Shown here one piece after another: positions 45,676 through 55,664 of a stretch of 64,000 nucleotides of DNA. The translations under genes and the position numbers were made by a program. The DNA is taken from contig NZ_VWVM01000014.1 of assembly GCF_008632075.1 (NCBI RefSeq), forward strand, positions 1 to 64,000, given 5' to 3'. Position 1 is the first letter of the stretch. Each line of letters begins with the position of its first letter. This stretch comes from Candidatus Pantoea gossypiicola (GTDB taxonomy: Bacteria > Pseudomonadota > Gammaproteobacteria > Enterobacterales > Enterobacteriaceae). The notes under the pieces were generated by a model. That model searched no databases. It saw only the letters and a program-made list of their open reading frames with translations, and was not told where the DNA came from.

Positions 45676-45939
45676 TTGGCTAATATCAAATCAGCTAAGA
45701 AACGCGCCGTAACATCTGAGAAACGCCGCAAGCACAACGCTAGCCGCCGCTCAATGATGCGTACCTTCGTTAAGAAAGTATACGCGGCGATCGCTTCAGG
45801 CGACAAAGCTGCTGCGCAGAACGCATTCAATGAAATGCAACCACTCGTGGATCGTCAGGCCGCTAAAGGTCTGATCCACAAAAACAAAGCTGCACGTTAT
45901 AAATCAAACCTGACTGCACAGATCAACAAACTGGCTTAA
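45676..45939 (+). CDS. rpsT: 30S ribosomal protein S20
   Basis: This 87-residue, highly basic protein binds 16S rRNA. The sequence [18 protein letters not shown] to AQINKLA matches S20 throughout. The start codon is TTG at 45676, with GGGAG eight bases upstream. A TTG start is also used in E. coli, where it is part of S20 autoregulation. Confidence 0.97.
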   Translation: MANIKSAKKRAVTSEKRRKHNASRRSMMRTFVKKVYAAIASGDKAAAQNAFNEMQPLVDRQAAKGLIHKNKAARYKSNLTAQINKLA

Positions 45940-45963
45940 TCGCCCGTTGTTCATCGCTTTGTT

Positions 45964-45992
45964 GAAAAAGCCGGCTTACGCCGGTTTTTTTT
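45964..45992. terminator. Shared terminator of rpsT and nhaR
   Basis: CCGGC/GCCGG (45971-45975 with 45980-45984, loop TTAC) is flanked by AAAAAG on the left and eight T on the right. It is bidirectional in form. On the minus strand it includes the nhaR stop codon and the preceding codons. Confidence 0.9.
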
Positions 45993-46884
45993 CGTCTGTA
46001 CTCTGGTGAGGGAAGAGTGCGCTGAAGTCAGCCTGACAGAGACGCTGCACCGCCGGATGCTGAATCATCCGCTCGGAGAAGAGTATGTGATACTCCTCTG
46101 AAACGGCATCAAGCCGAGCAACTTCATAAATCCCCTCCTGCTGACAACCGTCCAGCGCTGCTGCTACAAAAATTGCCTTCTGACGCGCACCAAATGCGTG
46201 CATCAGCGCCGCATCATCAAACTCACCCAGAATCTCCACCTGCAGCCCCTGAGTCGTGATCCAGTTAAGGATTCTACGCCCCAGCATTGAGCGGCGACCC
46301 GGAATGAGGAGTGGGTATGTCTCCAGACAGCCCGGAAAAGAGTAATCGGTAATCGGCTGAGCGGACCAGAAACTGATCGGGCACTCCCCCAGCTTTACCG
46401 AAAACAGCCCTTCCTGCTGGGTGGGATCGATGGAGCAGTCAGAAATAATCATATCCAGCTTATGCTGACTGAGTTGCTCCAGCAGCATTTCGTGGGTCGA
46501 TTCAAAACAGCGCAGATGGATTTTCTCCTCTGCCGCCACCGCCGTCTCCAGCACCTTGCTGACCCGTTGCTTTGAGAGGGCATCTGCCACCCCCACATCC
46601 AGCAGCAGATGAGACTCTTTGCGGTAGTTAACGATATCCAGCATCTCCTGACCCAGCATAAACATGCGGTCAGCGTAGCGGAACACCAACTGCCCCAGTT
46701 CAGTCGGCACCAGACCTCTTCCCTGACGCCGGAACAGCTTACCCTGCAGGCGCTCTTCCAGCACCTTAATCTGCCCGGTAATGGTCTGAGGCGTCAGTGA
46801 GAGCGCTTCAGCTGCACCCGCTATCGAGCCCGCGCGACAGGCGTGCCAGAAATAGTAAAGATGATTGTAATTAATGTGACTCAT
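45976..46884 (-). CDS. nhaR: LysR-type activator of nhaA
   Basis: NhaR, 302 residues, is the sodium-responsive LysR regulator that activates nhaA. The N-terminal HTH begins MSHINYNHLYYFW and includes LTPQTITGQIKVLEERL. The C-terminal effector domain matches E. coli (CFESTHEMLLEQLSQHKLDMIISD). The ATG at 46884 is chosen by homology; no Shine-Dalgarno precedes it because the nhaA hairpin occupies that space. The last codons lie in the terminator shared with rpsT. Confidence 0.93.
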   Translation of the reverse strand: MSHINYNHLYYFWHACRAGSIAGAAEALSLTPQTITGQIKVLEERLQGKLFRRQGRGLVPTELGQLVFRYADRMFMLGQEMLDIVNYRKESHLLLDVGVADALSKQRVSKVLETAVAAEEKIHLRCFESTHEMLLEQLSQHKLDMIISDCSIDPTQQEGLFSVKLGECPISFWSAQPITDYSFPGCLETYPLLIPGRRSMLGRRILNWITTQGLQVEILGEFDDAALMHAFGARQKAIFVAAALDGCQQEGIYEVARLDAVSEEYHILFSERMIQHPAVQRLCQADFSALFPHQSTDEKKPA

Positions 46885-46910
46885 TGAAAAGAAGGAGGCT
46901 TTCGCCTCCT
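46885..46910 (-). terminator. Hairpin between nhaA and nhaR
   Basis: On the minus strand AGGAGGC-GAAA-GCCTCCT (46910-46893) is followed by TCTTTTC and then the nhaR ATG. It begins six bases after the nhaA stop. It can act as an intra-operon attenuating terminator that lowers nhaR expression relative to nhaA. Confidence 0.65.
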
Positions 46911-46915
46911 CTCCA

Positions 46916-48094
46916 TTACCGCAATTTGATCCGCAACAGGGTGTATCCAATCACGGCGGATAGCAGAGAACCGGTCAGAATCCCCAGTTTAGAAAACGTC
47001 ACCAGCTGCTCATGGGCTGCGTCAAAGGCCAGTGAACTGATGAATATCGACATCGTGAAGCCGATACCACACAGTACGCCGATCGCCATGATATCGCGGA
47101 TAGTGGTGCCAGCAGGTAATACCGCCAGCTTTAACCTGACTGCCAGCCAGCAGAACAGGGTTATGCCCAATGGTTTACCGATTAACAGGCCAAAGATGAT
47201 GCCTGACGGTTCAGGCGAAAGGATATTGCTCAGCGTAATACCCGCGAGCGAAATACCAGCATTGGCGAAGGCAAACAGTGGCAGAATCAGCCAGTTCACC
47301 CATGGCATCAGGCCGTGTGCCAGATGCTCCGATGGCGAATGCCCCTCTCGCTTTTCCAGCGGCACAAAGAAGCCCACGATAACACCGGCCAGCGTTGCAT
47401 GGACGCCCGACTTAAGCACGGCGGTCCAGAGCACAATGCCAACCAGAATATAGATGGAGATTTTACGGACGTTAAAGTAATTCAGCAGGGCCAGCACCAA
47501 AATCGCCGCTGCCGCCACGCCCAGAGAGAGCACCGACAGACCGCTGGTATAGAACAGGGCGATAATCACAATCGCCCCCAGGTCATCGATAATCGCCAGT
47601 GCCATCAGAAAAACTTTCAGCGCAGCAGGAACACGGCTGCCGAGCAGGGCCAGTACGCCCAGTGCAAAAGCGATATCCGTTGCCGTGGGAATGGCCCAGC
47701 CATTGCGGGCAATCTCATCACCATGGTTGAAAGCCAGGAAGATAAGGGCAGGCAGCGCCATGCCACCTAATGCTGCGATGACAGGAAAGATCGCTTTTTC
47801 GCGGCTTGCCAGTTCGCCGACCATCAGCTCACGCTTTACTTCCAGTCCTATTAGCAGGAAAAACAGCGCCATCAGCGCATCGTTTATCCATAACAGCAGA
47901 TTTTTGCTGATATCCAGCGCACCAAAGCGGATCTGAACAGGTTCATTTAGCAACGCCTGGTAGCCACCGGCGGTCTCAGCTGTATTGGCGAGAATCATGG
48001 CTGCCACTGCCGCCAGAATGAGTATCATGCCGTTACTGGCGTCACTTTCAATGAAGCTCTTGAAGAGGTTTCTGAGTTTACGAGGCTTATTCAA
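46916..48094 (-). CDS. nhaA: Na+/H+ antiporter NhaA
   Basis: This 392-residue, 12-TM antiporter exports sodium or lithium in exchange for protons at alkaline pH. The ion-binding aspartates lie in [10 protein letters not shown] and the paired [19 protein letters not shown] carries the pH-sensor region histidine. The start is a TTG at 48094 with AGGAAG seven bases upstream; E. coli uses GTG. It is followed by nhaR on the same strand. Confidence 0.95.
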   Translation of the reverse strand: MNKPRKLRNLFKSFIESDASNGMILILAAVAAMILANTAETAGGYQALLNEPVQIRFGALDISKNLLLWINDALMALFFLLIGLEVKRELMVGELASREKAIFPVIAALGGMALPALIFLAFNHGDEIARNGWAIPTATDIAFALGVLALLGSRVPAALKVFLMALAIIDDLGAIVIIALFYTSGLSVLSLGVAAAAILVLALLNYFNVRKISIYILVGIVLWTAVLKSGVHATLAGVIVGFFVPLEKREGHSPSEHLAHGLMPWVNWLILPLFAFANAGISLAGITLSNILSPEPSGIIFGLLIGKPLGITLFCWLAVRLKLAVLPAGTTIRDIMAIGVLCGIGFTMSIFISSLAFDAAHEQLVTFSKLGILTGSLLSAVIGYTLLRIKLR

Positions 48095-48260
48095 CGTTTA
48101 TCTTCCTGATCGGCGATAGAAAGTGAATAAGTGTAACGACTCACATAGATCGTTAAAAGCAGCTTATACCAGGCCTTTACTTCGCTTTTACCGAGCCGTT
48201 GCTGGAGACAGGCACTCCCGCCTGCTATACAGTCTGTATGCGTAACGGCTTATAAACGGC

Positions 48261-48288
48261 AAAAAAAACGGAGCCTGAGGCTCCGTTT
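48261..48288 (-). terminator. dnaKJ terminator
   Basis: AAACGGAGCC/GGCTCCGTTT (48266-48275 with 48279-48288) is followed by eight T on the minus strand, 13 bases after the dnaJ stop. Confidence 0.92.
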
Positions 48289-48300
48289 ATCCCTTACCCT

Positions 48301-49446
48301 TTAGCGGGTGAGATCATCAAAGAATTTTTTCACACCGTCGAAGAAGCTCTTGGAGCGCGGGCTGTTGTGCTCACCGCTTGGGCCGCCAAAACTCTCTTCG
48401 AGTTCACGCAACAGCGCCTTCTGTTTCTCATTCAGGCTGACCGGTGTCTCCACCACGACACGACATAACAGGTCGCCGACTGCGCCGCCACGTACTGATT
48501 TGACGCCACGTCCGCGCATGCGGAACAGCTTGCCGGTCTGGGTTTCTGACGGCACTTTCAGCTTCACGCGACCATCCAGTGTCGGCACTTCAATCTCGCC
48601 GCCCAGCGCCGCCATCGCAAAGTTGATTGGCACTTCGCAGTAGAGATTGTTCTCTTCACGCTCGAAGATCGGGTGTTTCTTCACCGATACCTGAACATAG
48701 AGATCGCCGGCTGGTGCGCCCTGCTCACCGGCTTCACCTTCACCACTCAGACGAATACGGTCACCGGTGTCCACCCCAGCCGGGATTTTCACTGACAGCG
48801 TCTTCGACTTCTCAACGCGGCCATGACCATGACAGGCATTGCACGGGTCTTTAATCACCGAGCCGCGACCATGACAGGTCGGACAGGCCTGCTGTACGGT
48901 GAAGAAGCCCTGGCGCATCTGCACCTGGCCTGCTCCATGACAGGTTGAACAGGTTTGTGGCTGCGTTCCCGCTTTCGCGCCGCTGCCGTGGCAGACATCA
49001 CACTCTTCCAGGGTTGGAATGCGGATCTCTTTGGTCACGCCGCGTACCGCTTCTTCCAGCGACAGCTCCATGTTGTAGCGTAAATCGGCGCCACGTGAGG
49101 CGCGCTGACGGCGTCCACCACCAAAGATGTCACCGAATACGTCGCCAAAGATATCGCTGAAGTCTGCACCGCCGCCGCCAAAGCCGCCGCCGCCGAATCC
49201 ACCGCCACCCATGCCACCCTGTTCAAAGGCTGCATGACCATACTGATCGTAGGCCGCACGCTTCTGCGCATCGGTCAGGATTTCGTAGGCTTCCTTGACC
49301 TCTTTGAATTTAGCTTCGGCTTCTTTGTCACCGGGATTGCGGTCCGGGTGAAATTTCATTGCCAGGCGTTTATAAGCCTTTTTGATTTCACGCTCGTCCG
49401 CGGATTTGGCGACGCCTAAAATCTCGTAGTAATCACTCTTCGCCAT
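48301..49446 (-). CDS. dnaJ: Co-chaperone DnaJ
   Basis: This 381-residue type I Hsp40 has a J domain (residues 1-70, HPD in FHPDRN) and a Gly/Phe-rich linker ([15 protein letters not shown]). Four CxxCxGxG zinc repeats follow ([32 protein letters not shown]), and then the C-terminal substrate-binding domains. It delivers unfolded clients to DnaK and stimulates its ATPase. It follows dnaK after 104 bases containing a strong hairpin. Confidence 0.98.
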   Translation of the reverse strand: MAKSDYYEILGVAKSADEREIKKAYKRLAMKFHPDRNPGDKEAEAKFKEVKEAYEILTDAQKRAAYDQYGHAAFEQGGMGGGGFGGGGFGGGGADFSDIFGDVFGDIFGGGRRQRASRGADLRYNMELSLEEAVRGVTKEIRIPTLEECDVCHGSGAKAGTQPQTCSTCHGAGQVQMRQGFFTVQQACPTCHGRGSVIKDPCNACHGHGRVEKSKTLSVKIPAGVDTGDRIRLSGEGEAGEQGAPAGDLYVQVSVKKHPIFEREENNLYCEVPINFAMAALGGEIEVPTLDGRVKLKVPSETQTGKLFRMRGRGVKSVRGGAVGDLLCRVVVETPVSLNEKQKALLRELEESFGGPSGEHNSPRSKSFFDGVKKFFDDLTR

Positions 49447-49470
49447 GTTTTTTTAGCCCTTAACATGATC

Positions 49471-49503
49471 GCACGGGCGTGGAGAGATCTCCTACGCCCG
49501 TGC
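49471..49503. other. Strong hairpin in the dnaK-dnaJ spacer
   Basis: GCACGGGCGT (49471-49480) pairs perfectly with ACGCCCGTGC (49494-49503), with further GGAG/CTCC pairing inside. No T tract follows on the minus strand. In E. coli the same spacer holds the small RNA annotated tpke11, so this may be the counterpart, or an mRNA-processing structure that sets the DnaK:DnaJ ratio. Confidence 0.55.
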
Positions 49504-49550
49504 TGGTTTCAACGGCTGTCAGGCCAACCGTCGCGCCCGGTCAGGGGCAA

Positions 49551-51461
49551 TTATTTCTTGTTGTCTTTCACTTCTTCGAATTCAGCATCGACAACGTCGT
49601 CATCTTTCTTCGCTGACGCGTCACCGGCATCCGCTGCACCCGCCTGAGACTGCTGTGCTGCTTCCATCAGTTTGCCAGACACTTCCATCAGCGCCTGCAT
49701 TTTGGCGTCGATTTCCGCTTTGTCTTCGCCTTTCAGCGCAGTTTCCAGCGCGGTCAGAGCGGCTTCGATTGGCGCTTTGTCATCAGCTGACAGTTTGTCG
49801 CCTGCTTCGTCCAGCTGCTTACGCGTGCTGTGGGCAATCTGGTCACCCTGGTTACGCGTCTGTACCAGCTCTTCGAACTTGCGGTCCGATTCAGCGTTCG
49901 CTTCTGCATCACGCACCATTTTCTGGATCTCTTCATCGCTCAGGCCTGAAGAGGCTTTGATGGTGATCTTCTGCTCTTTACCGCTGTTCTTGTCTTTCGC
50001 CGATACATGCAGGATACCATCCGCATCGATGTCGAAGGTGACTTCGATCTGTGGCATACCGCGTGGCGCATTCTGGATACCGTCGAGGTTGAACTGACCC
50101 AGTGACTTGTTGTCATTGGCGCGTTTACGCTCACCCTGCAGCACATGAATGGTCACCGCTGACTGGTTATCTTCAGCCGTCGAGAAGACCTGGCTGTGCT
50201 TGGTTGGGATGGTGGTGTTCTTGCTGATCAGCGACGTCATCACGCCACCCATGGTTTCGATACCCAGTGACAGTGGGGTTACGTCCAGCAGCAGCACGTC
50301 TTTCACGTCGCCACCCAGTACACCACCCTGAACCGCAGCACCAACGGCAACAGCTTCGTCCGGGTTCACGTCTTTACGTGGCTCTTTGCCGAAGAATTCA
50401 GTTACTTTTGCCTGAACCAGTGGCATACGAGTCTGACCACCGACCAGGATAACGTCGTTGATGTCTGATACAGACAGGCCCGCATCCTGCAGCGCAACTT
50501 TCAGAGGCGCGATTGAGCGTGCAACCAGATCTTCAACCAGTGACTCCAGTTTAGAGCGGGTCACTTTGATGTTCAGGTGCTTAGGACCGGTCGCATCTGC
50601 CGTAATGTATGGCAGGTTAACGTCGGTCTGCTGTGCAGAAGAAAGTTCGATTTTCGCTTTCTCTGCCGCTTCTTTCAGACGCTGCATCGCCAGTGGATCA
50701 TTGTGCAGATCGATGCCCTGGTCTTTCTTGAATTCAGCAACCAGATAGTTAATCAGGCGGCTGTCGAAGTCTTCACCACCCAGGTGGGTGTCACCGTTGG
50801 TTGCCAGAACTTCAAAGGTCTTTTCGCCGTCAACTTCGTCGATCTCAATGATTGAGATATCGAAGGTACCGCCACCCAGGTCATAAACCGCGATGGTGCG
50901 GTTGCCCTGGCCTTTGTCCAGACCGTATGCCAGTGCTGCAGCAGTCGGTTCGTTAATGATACGTTTGACTTCCAGACCCGCGATACGGCCGGCATCTTTG
51001 GTCGCCTGACGCTGCGCATCGTTGAAGTAGGCCGGTACGGTAATAACCGCTTCGGTCACTGGCTCACCGAGGTAATCTTCGGCGGTCTTTTTCATTTTTT
51101 TCAGCACTTCAGCAGAGATCTGCGGTGGTGCCATTCTCTGGCCTTTCACTTCCAGCCATGCGTCGCCATTGTCAGCGCCGGTGATTTTGTACGGCATGAT
51201 TTTAATATCACGCTGCACTTCTTCGTCCTGGAAGCGACGACCGATCAGACGCTTAATTGCGAACAGGGTATTCTGCGGGTTGGTCACTGCCTGACGTTTA
51301 GCCGGTTGACCGACCAGAATTTCGCCATCCTGTGTATACGCAATAATTGAAGGCGTGGTGCGATCGCCCTCGGCATTTTCCAGCACGCGTGCTTTAGTGC
51401 CATCCATGATCGCAACACAAGAGTTGGTTGTACCCAGGTCAATACCAATAATCTTACCCAT
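49551..51461 (-). CDS. dnaK: Hsp70 chaperone DnaK
   Basis: This 636-residue Hsp70 has the ATPase domain (residues 1-385; GIDLGTTNS at 5-13, [17 protein letters not shown]), the [15 protein letters not shown] linker and the substrate-binding domain. The lid ends in the [14 protein letters not shown] acidic tail. It folds proteins and represses sigma-32. GGGAG precedes the ATG. A near-perfect sigma-32 promoter lies upstream. Confidence 0.98.
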   Translation of the reverse strand: MGKIIGIDLGTTNSCVAIMDGTKARVLENAEGDRTTPSIIAYTQDGEILVGQPAKRQAVTNPQNTLFAIKRLIGRRFQDEEVQRDIKIMPYKITGADNGDAWLEVKGQRMAPPQISAEVLKKMKKTAEDYLGEPVTEAVITVPAYFNDAQRQATKDAGRIAGLEVKRIINEPTAAALAYGLDKGQGNRTIAVYDLGGGTFDISIIEIDEVDGEKTFEVLATNGDTHLGGEDFDSRLINYLVAEFKKDQGIDLHNDPLAMQRLKEAAEKAKIELSSAQQTDVNLPYITADATGPKHLNIKVTRSKLESLVEDLVARSIAPLKVALQDAGLSVSDINDVILVGGQTRMPLVQAKVTEFFGKEPRKDVNPDEAVAVGAAVQGGVLGGDVKDVLLLDVTPLSLGIETMGGVMTSLISKNTTIPTKHSQVFSTAEDNQSAVTIHVLQGERKRANDNKSLGQFNLDGIQNAPRGMPQIEVTFDIDADGILHVSAKDKNSGKEQKITIKASSGLSDEEIQKMVRDAEANAESDRKFEELVQTRNQGDQIAHSTRKQLDEAGDKLSADDKAPIEAALTALETALKGEDKAEIDAKMQALMEVSGKLMEAAQQSQAGAADAGDASAKKDDDVVDAEFEEVKDNKK

Positions 51462-51586
51462 CTAAACATCTCCCACTTAAATTCGTTGCCAATTTGGGTT
51501 GTGAACCTTTTATGTGGGCGGGTTGTTTGCATTCAACCTGCCAGCACATGCTTTTTTTCCAACATTCACAACGCTCGATGACAAGT

Positions 51587-51616
51587 AAATGGGGCCGCTT
51601 CGATGCGCATCAAGGG
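51587..51616 (-). promoter_or_regulatory. Sigma-32 heat-shock promoter of dnaKJ
   Basis: On the minus strand CCCTTGATG (51616-51608) is followed after 13 bp by CCCCATTT (51594-51587). Both elements match the sigma-32 consensus (CTTGAAA and CCCCATNT) and the E. coli dnaK P1 promoter. It lies about 125 bases upstream of the dnaK start. The rest of the 304-base dnaK-satP gap shows no gene. Confidence 0.92.
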
Positions 51617-51765
51617 CTAAACCAAAAAAAATTTTTCTACCTCTGGCCCTGCCGGGATCAAAGAACACGGTTACCCCGCTGAATATGATGCGTCGCCTTG
51701 CTCCTTTCTGTGAGCAGGCTGAAGTCCTTTTATTTCATTAACAATCATCTTACTGCCGAGGAACT

Positions 51766-52335
51766 ATGGCGAATTCAACGCTGGCTAATCCTGCCCCGCT
51801 GGGCTTAATGGGATTTGGCATGACAACAATTTTGCTGAACCTGCACAACACGGGTCTGTTTGACATGGACGTGGCAATTTTAGCGATGGGGATTTTTTAT
51901 GGCGGGATCGCACAGGTGCTGGCCGGTCTGCTGGAGTTTAAAAAGAACAACACCTTTGGGCTGACCGCCTTTACCTCTTACGGCATGTTCTGGTTAAGCT
52001 TTGTGGCGATTTTGCTGTTACCGCAGATGGGTCTGGCGAAAGCGCCTGATGAACGCTTTCTGGGTGCCTGGCTGGCACTCTGGGGCATCTTCACACTGTT
52101 TATGTTCGTGGGCACGCTGAAAGGTGCGCGGATGCTGCAGTTTGTCTTTGGCTCACTCACTCTGCTGTTTTTGCTGCTGGCCGTGGCTCACCTTATGCAC
52201 CTGCCTTCGCTGGAGGTGTCTGCGGGATGGGTCGGCATACTTTGTGGTGCCAGCGCCTGCTATCTTGCAATGGGTGAAGTGCTTAACGAAACCTTTGGCC
52301 GCACGCTTCTGCCGATTGGCGCAAAGGCGCATTAA
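51766..52335 (+). CDS. satP: Acetate/succinate:proton symporter
   Basis: This 189-residue, six-TM protein of the AceTr (GPR1/FUN34/YaaH) family imports acetate and succinate. The family signature NPAPLGLMGFGMTT lies at residues 8-21, and ICGASACYLAMGEVLNE lies near the C-terminus. GAGGA precedes the ATG. It is transcribed divergently from dnaK and convergently with the MHS transporter gene. Confidence 0.95.
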   Translation: MANSTLANPAPLGLMGFGMTTILLNLHNTGLFDMDVAILAMGIFYGGIAQVLAGLLEFKKNNTFGLTAFTSYGMFWLSFVAILLLPQMGLAKAPDERFLGAWLALWGIFTLFMFVGTLKGARMLQFVFGSLTLLFLLLAVAHLMHLPSLEVSAGWVGILCGASACYLAMGEVLNETFGRTLLPIGAKAH

Positions 52336-52340
52336 GTCTG

Positions 52341-52368
52341 AAAAAGACGCGGAGTCTGGCTCCGCGTC
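52341..52368 (-). terminator. Terminator of the MHS transporter gene
   Basis: GACGCGGAG/CTCCGCGTC (52346-52354 with 52360-52368) is followed on the minus strand by TTTTT. It lies six bases after the transporter stop. It could also shield satP, but there is no T tract on the plus strand. Confidence 0.85.
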
Positions 52369-52374
52369 ATCCCC

Positions 52375-53682
52375 TTACAACGACTTAATCTCCTGATGCA
52401 GGCCTGGCTCGTGGCTGACATCGCGCCGCAGCCAGATCCCGGTCAGCAATCCTACCAGCGCCAGCGCCATCACATACCAGCACGGCCCCATCACGGAGAC
52501 ATTCATCAGCAGCGACACAAAGATCGGGGTCAGCCCGCCAAAGATGGCATAGGAAAGGTTGTAGGAAAACGAGAGGCCGGTAAAACGCACCTCTGCCGGG
52601 AAGGCGCGCACCATCACAAAGGGCACGACGCCGACAATACCGACGCTCAGGCCCGCCATGCCATAGAGCAGAAAGAGTTGCTGCGGATAGAGGGCAGTCA
52701 GGTGATAGAACTGCCAGCTACAGAGTGCCAGCAGCAGGCTGCCGACACATAACGTACGGCTGGCACCAAAGCGATCGACAGCGAGTCCGGCAACAATGCA
52801 GCCGATGCAGAGCATCACGGTGGCGATACTGTTGGCCTGCAGGGTCAGCGCGGGTGCGATGCTCAGCTGCTTCTGCAGCCAGACCGGCGACATCAGAATC
52901 ACGACCACGATGCAGGCGGAGAGCAGCCAGGTCAGCAGCATGGAGATCACAACCGACTTTTTATGCTCCGCCAGCACCGTCTTCAGCGGCAGGGTTTCAG
53001 CCAGCGCTTTACGCTGCTGCATCTCAACAAACACCGGCGTCTCATGCAGCCAGCGCCGCAGGTACATTGCGAGCAGACCAAACACGCCACCGAGGAAGAA
53101 CGGAATACGCCAGCCGCCGTCATGTATTGCCTGCTGCGACATCGAGGTATTGACCAGCGTCGCCACCAGCGACCCCAGTAAAATGCCGATGGTCAGCCCG
53201 GCCGTCAGCGTGCCGCAGGCGATGCCGATACGTTTATAGGGCACGTGCTCAGCAACAAACACCCACGCTCCTGGCACTTCACCGCCAATCGCCGCGCCCT
53301 GCAGCATCCGCATCAGCAGCATCAGCAGTGGCGCAGCAATGCCAATCGTCTGCCAGGTAGGTAAAGCGCCCATCATGAGGGTTGGCAGCGCCATCAGCAG
53401 AATACTCAGGCTGAACATCTTTTTGCGCCCGAGCTTGTCGCCAAAATGCGCCATTATGATGCCGCCCAGTGGACGAGCCAGATAGCCTGCGGCAAAAATG
53501 GCAAACGTCTGCAACTGACGCAGCCATTCCGGGATATCTGAGGGGAAAAAGAGTTCGCCAATCACGGTGGCGAAGAAGACAAAGATGATGAAGTCGTAAA
53601 ATTCCAGCGCGCCGCCCAGCGCGGCCAGCGCCAGGGTTTTGTAATCCTTACCAGTCAGACGCTGCGTGTGAGTCGGATTCAT
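52375..53682 (-). CDS. MFS transporter, metabolite:H+ symporter (MHS) family
   Basis: This 435-residue, 12-TM protein is of the MHS branch, which includes ProP, KgtP and ShiA. The N-terminal GGALEFYDFIIFVFFATVIG, then ARPLGGIIMAHFGDKLGRKK and GEVPGAWVFVAEH, are family-typical. The substrate cannot be told from the sequence; organic acids or osmolytes are usual. The ATG at 53682 (MNPTHTQRLTGKDYK) is chosen because the frame open from 53751 adds 23 residues without homology. It sits between mog and satP, where E. coli has other genes. Confidence 0.85.
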   Translation of the reverse strand: MNPTHTQRLTGKDYKTLALAALGGALEFYDFIIFVFFATVIGELFFPSDIPEWLRQLQTFAIFAAGYLARPLGGIIMAHFGDKLGRKKMFSLSILLMALPTLMMGALPTWQTIGIAAPLLMLLMRMLQGAAIGGEVPGAWVFVAEHVPYKRIGIACGTLTAGLTIGILLGSLVATLVNTSMSQQAIHDGGWRIPFFLGGVFGLLAMYLRRWLHETPVFVEMQQRKALAETLPLKTVLAEHKKSVVISMLLTWLLSACIVVVILMSPVWLQKQLSIAPALTLQANSIATVMLCIGCIVAGLAVDRFGASRTLCVGSLLLALCSWQFYHLTALYPQQLFLLYGMAGLSVGIVGVVPFVMVRAFPAEVRFTGLSFSYNLSYAIFGGLTPIFVSLLMNVSVMGPCWYVMALALVGLLTGIWLRRDVSHEPGLHQEIKSL

Positions 53683-53788
53683 AATAGTCCAGAGGCAAAA
53701 GAGATGCGTTTGTAAAGATACCCTTACTATATCGTCAATCATTTGCCACACCAGCAGGACTGTAGCTTATGCCTGAAATGGGGAATAT

Positions 53789-54376
53789 TTAGTTATTTAT
53801 CTCACGTATCGCGCTTTTAGGCCGAAAAGCTGCTACGACACCGGGGTGCGTCTCAACGTAAGGCCCTTCCAGCAGCTGTAAACAATAAGGTACAGAAGCA
53901 AAGATACCGTGCACTTTTACGTTGCCCAACTCATCCTTCAGCCCTTCCAGCGTCTCTTTGATCGACTTTGGCTGACCGGGCAGATTGAGGATCAGCGACT
54001 GTTTGCGGATCACCCCGACCTGACGCGACAGAATTGCGGTCGGCACGAACTGCAGGCTGATCTGACGCATCTGCTCGCCAAAGCCAGGCATTTCCCGATC
54101 GGCAACCGCTAAGGTGGCGTCGGGCGTGACATCGCGTCGGGCCGGACCGGTGCCGCCGGTGGTTAACACCAGATGGCAAAAACGTTCATCGACCAGTTCG
54201 CAAATTGCGTGCTCAATCATCGGCTGCTCGTCCGGTACCAGCCGGGATTCAATCTCAAACGGGCTGCTGATTGCGCTACCAAGCCAGCTCTCCAGCGCGG
54301 GAATCCCCTGATCCTGATAGATGCCGTTCGCGGCGCGATCGGAGACCGAAATCAGGCCAATGCGTAATGTATTCAT
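53789..54376 (-). CDS. mog: Molybdopterin adenylyltransferase
   Basis: This 195-residue enzyme adenylylates molybdopterin, priming molybdate insertion to form the molybdenum cofactor. It has the LTTGGTGPARRDVTPDAT motif (about residues 71-88) and the NLPGQPKSIKE segment. Length is identical to E. coli Mog. It lies just downstream of talB on the same strand, separated by the talB terminator. Confidence 0.96.
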   Translation of the reverse strand: MNTLRIGLISVSDRAANGIYQDQGIPALESWLGSAISSPFEIESRLVPDEQPMIEHAICELVDERFCHLVLTTGGTGPARRDVTPDATLAVADREMPGFGEQMRQISLQFVPTAILSRQVGVIRKQSLILNLPGQPKSIKETLEGLKDELGNVKVHGIFASVPYCLQLLEGPYVETHPGVVAAFRPKSAIREINN

Positions 54377-54459
54377 GATGAGCTTCGCTGTGATTTACCG
54401 CGGTGCGGTGGAGTAAAAGAGGAATAGCAGAAAGGATAATATAAAGTGAAAGGGTCGGA

Positions 54460-54494
54460 AAAGAGAAAACCGTGGCAGCCCGCGCCGCCACGGT
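54460..54494 (-). terminator. talB terminator
   Basis: ACCGTGGC/GCCACGGT (54469-54476 with 54487-54494) is followed on the minus strand by TTTCTCTTTT, just after the talB stop. Confidence 0.87.
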
Positions 54495-54501
54495 CAGCAG
54501 A

Positions 54502-55455
54502 TTACAGCAGTTCTGCCAGCATCTTCTCAAGTTTGCCCTGATCAACGGCAAAGTTGCGGATACCTTCTGCCAGCTTCGCCACTGCCATGGGATCCTGGTT
54601 GTGCTGCCACAGGAACTCAGACTCGGTCATGCGGGCCGGACGCGCTTTCACTTCGCCGCTGTAGCTCAGTTTACGCTCCAGGGTGCCTTCGCTCTCTGCC
54701 AGCTCTTTCAGCAGCGCAGGCGAAATAGTCAGACGGTCACAGCCGGCCAGCTCGATGATTTCGCCGACGTTACGGAAGCTCGCGCCCATCACCACGGTTT
54801 CATAACCGTGCTGCTTGTAGTAGTTGTAGATCTCAGAGACTGAAACCACGCCTGGATCTTCGTGCGCGGCATACTCTTTCTTATCGGTGTTGGCTTTGTA
54901 CCAGTCGAGGATACGCCCCACAAACGGAGAGATCAGGAATACGCCGGCTTCGGCACAGGCACGCGCCTGAGCAAAGGAGAACAGCAGCGTCAGGTTACAG
55001 TTGATACCCTCTTTTTCCAGCTGCTCTGCAGCACGGATGCCCTGCCAGGTAGAGGCCAGTTTGATCAGGATGCGATCATTGCTGATACCGGCATCATTGT
55101 AGAGTTTGATCAGGCTGCGGGCTTTTGCGATGCTGCCTTCGGTGTCGTAAGAGAGACGCGCATCGACTTCAGTCGAGATACGGCCTGGGATCAGCTTCAG
55201 GATTTCCAGACCAATGTTTACGGCCAGCTTGTCAGAAACCAGCTGCAGTTGCTCTTCTTTGTTGCTGCTCTGCTCACGCGCCCAGCCAATCGCTTCATCG
55301 ATCAGTTTACGGTATTCAGGAATTTGTGCGGCGTTAAGAATCAGAGAAGGGTTGGTGGTAGCGTCCTGCGGCTGATACAGCTTCATGGCTGCGATATCAC
55401 CGGTGTCAGCGACGACGGTGGTGAGCTGACGCAGGGAGGTAAGTTTGTCCGTCAT
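54502..55455 (-). CDS. talB: Transaldolase
   Basis: This 317-residue pentose-phosphate enzyme transfers a dihydroxyacetone unit. The Schiff-base lysine is Lys132 in [11 protein letters not shown]. The N-terminal DATTNPSL motif (31-38) and the [10 protein letters not shown] stretch are intact. Length equals E. coli TalB. The ribosome site is modest (AAGAG). The yaaJ gene that adjoins it in E. coli is absent. Confidence 0.97.
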   Translation of the reverse strand: MTDKLTSLRQLTTVVADTGDIAAMKLYQPQDATTNPSLILNAAQIPEYRKLIDEAIGWAREQSSNKEEQLQLVSDKLAVNIGLEILKLIPGRISTEVDARLSYDTEGSIAKARSLIKLYNDAGISNDRILIKLASTWQGIRAAEQLEKEGINCNLTLLFSFAQARACAEAGVFLISPFVGRILDWYKANTDKKEYAAHEDPGVVSVSEIYNYYKQHGYETVVMGASFRNVGEIIELAGCDRLTISPALLKELAESEGTLERKLSYSGEVKARPARMTESEFLWQHNQDPMAVAKLAEGIRNFAVDQGKLEKMLAELL

Positions 55456-55599
55456 GTTCTTTTCTCTTAGTTAACTATCAGTGTGAAAAAAGGCTGTTGC
55501 GATAATATCACGCGCCAACGGTCGCGCAAGGTCAGGGAATGCCGTTTACGATAGCGCGAACAAATAGGTGTGATTCGTCATTCTTTCCGGCTTTTTTGG

Positions 55600-55605
55600 T
55601 ACACT
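55600..55605 (+). promoter_or_regulatory. Possible extended -10 of yaaA
   Basis: TGGTACACT contains an extended -10 element (TG-N-TACACT) 60 bases before yaaA. A hairpin-forming AATGCC...GGCATT follows in the leader (about 55627-55649). No clear -35 is seen, and the assignment is tentative. Confidence 0.4.
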
Positions 55606-55664
55606 GCAGAGCCTGATAAGCAGCCAATGCCCTGTTAAACCAGGCATTAACCGAGGAAGCAACA

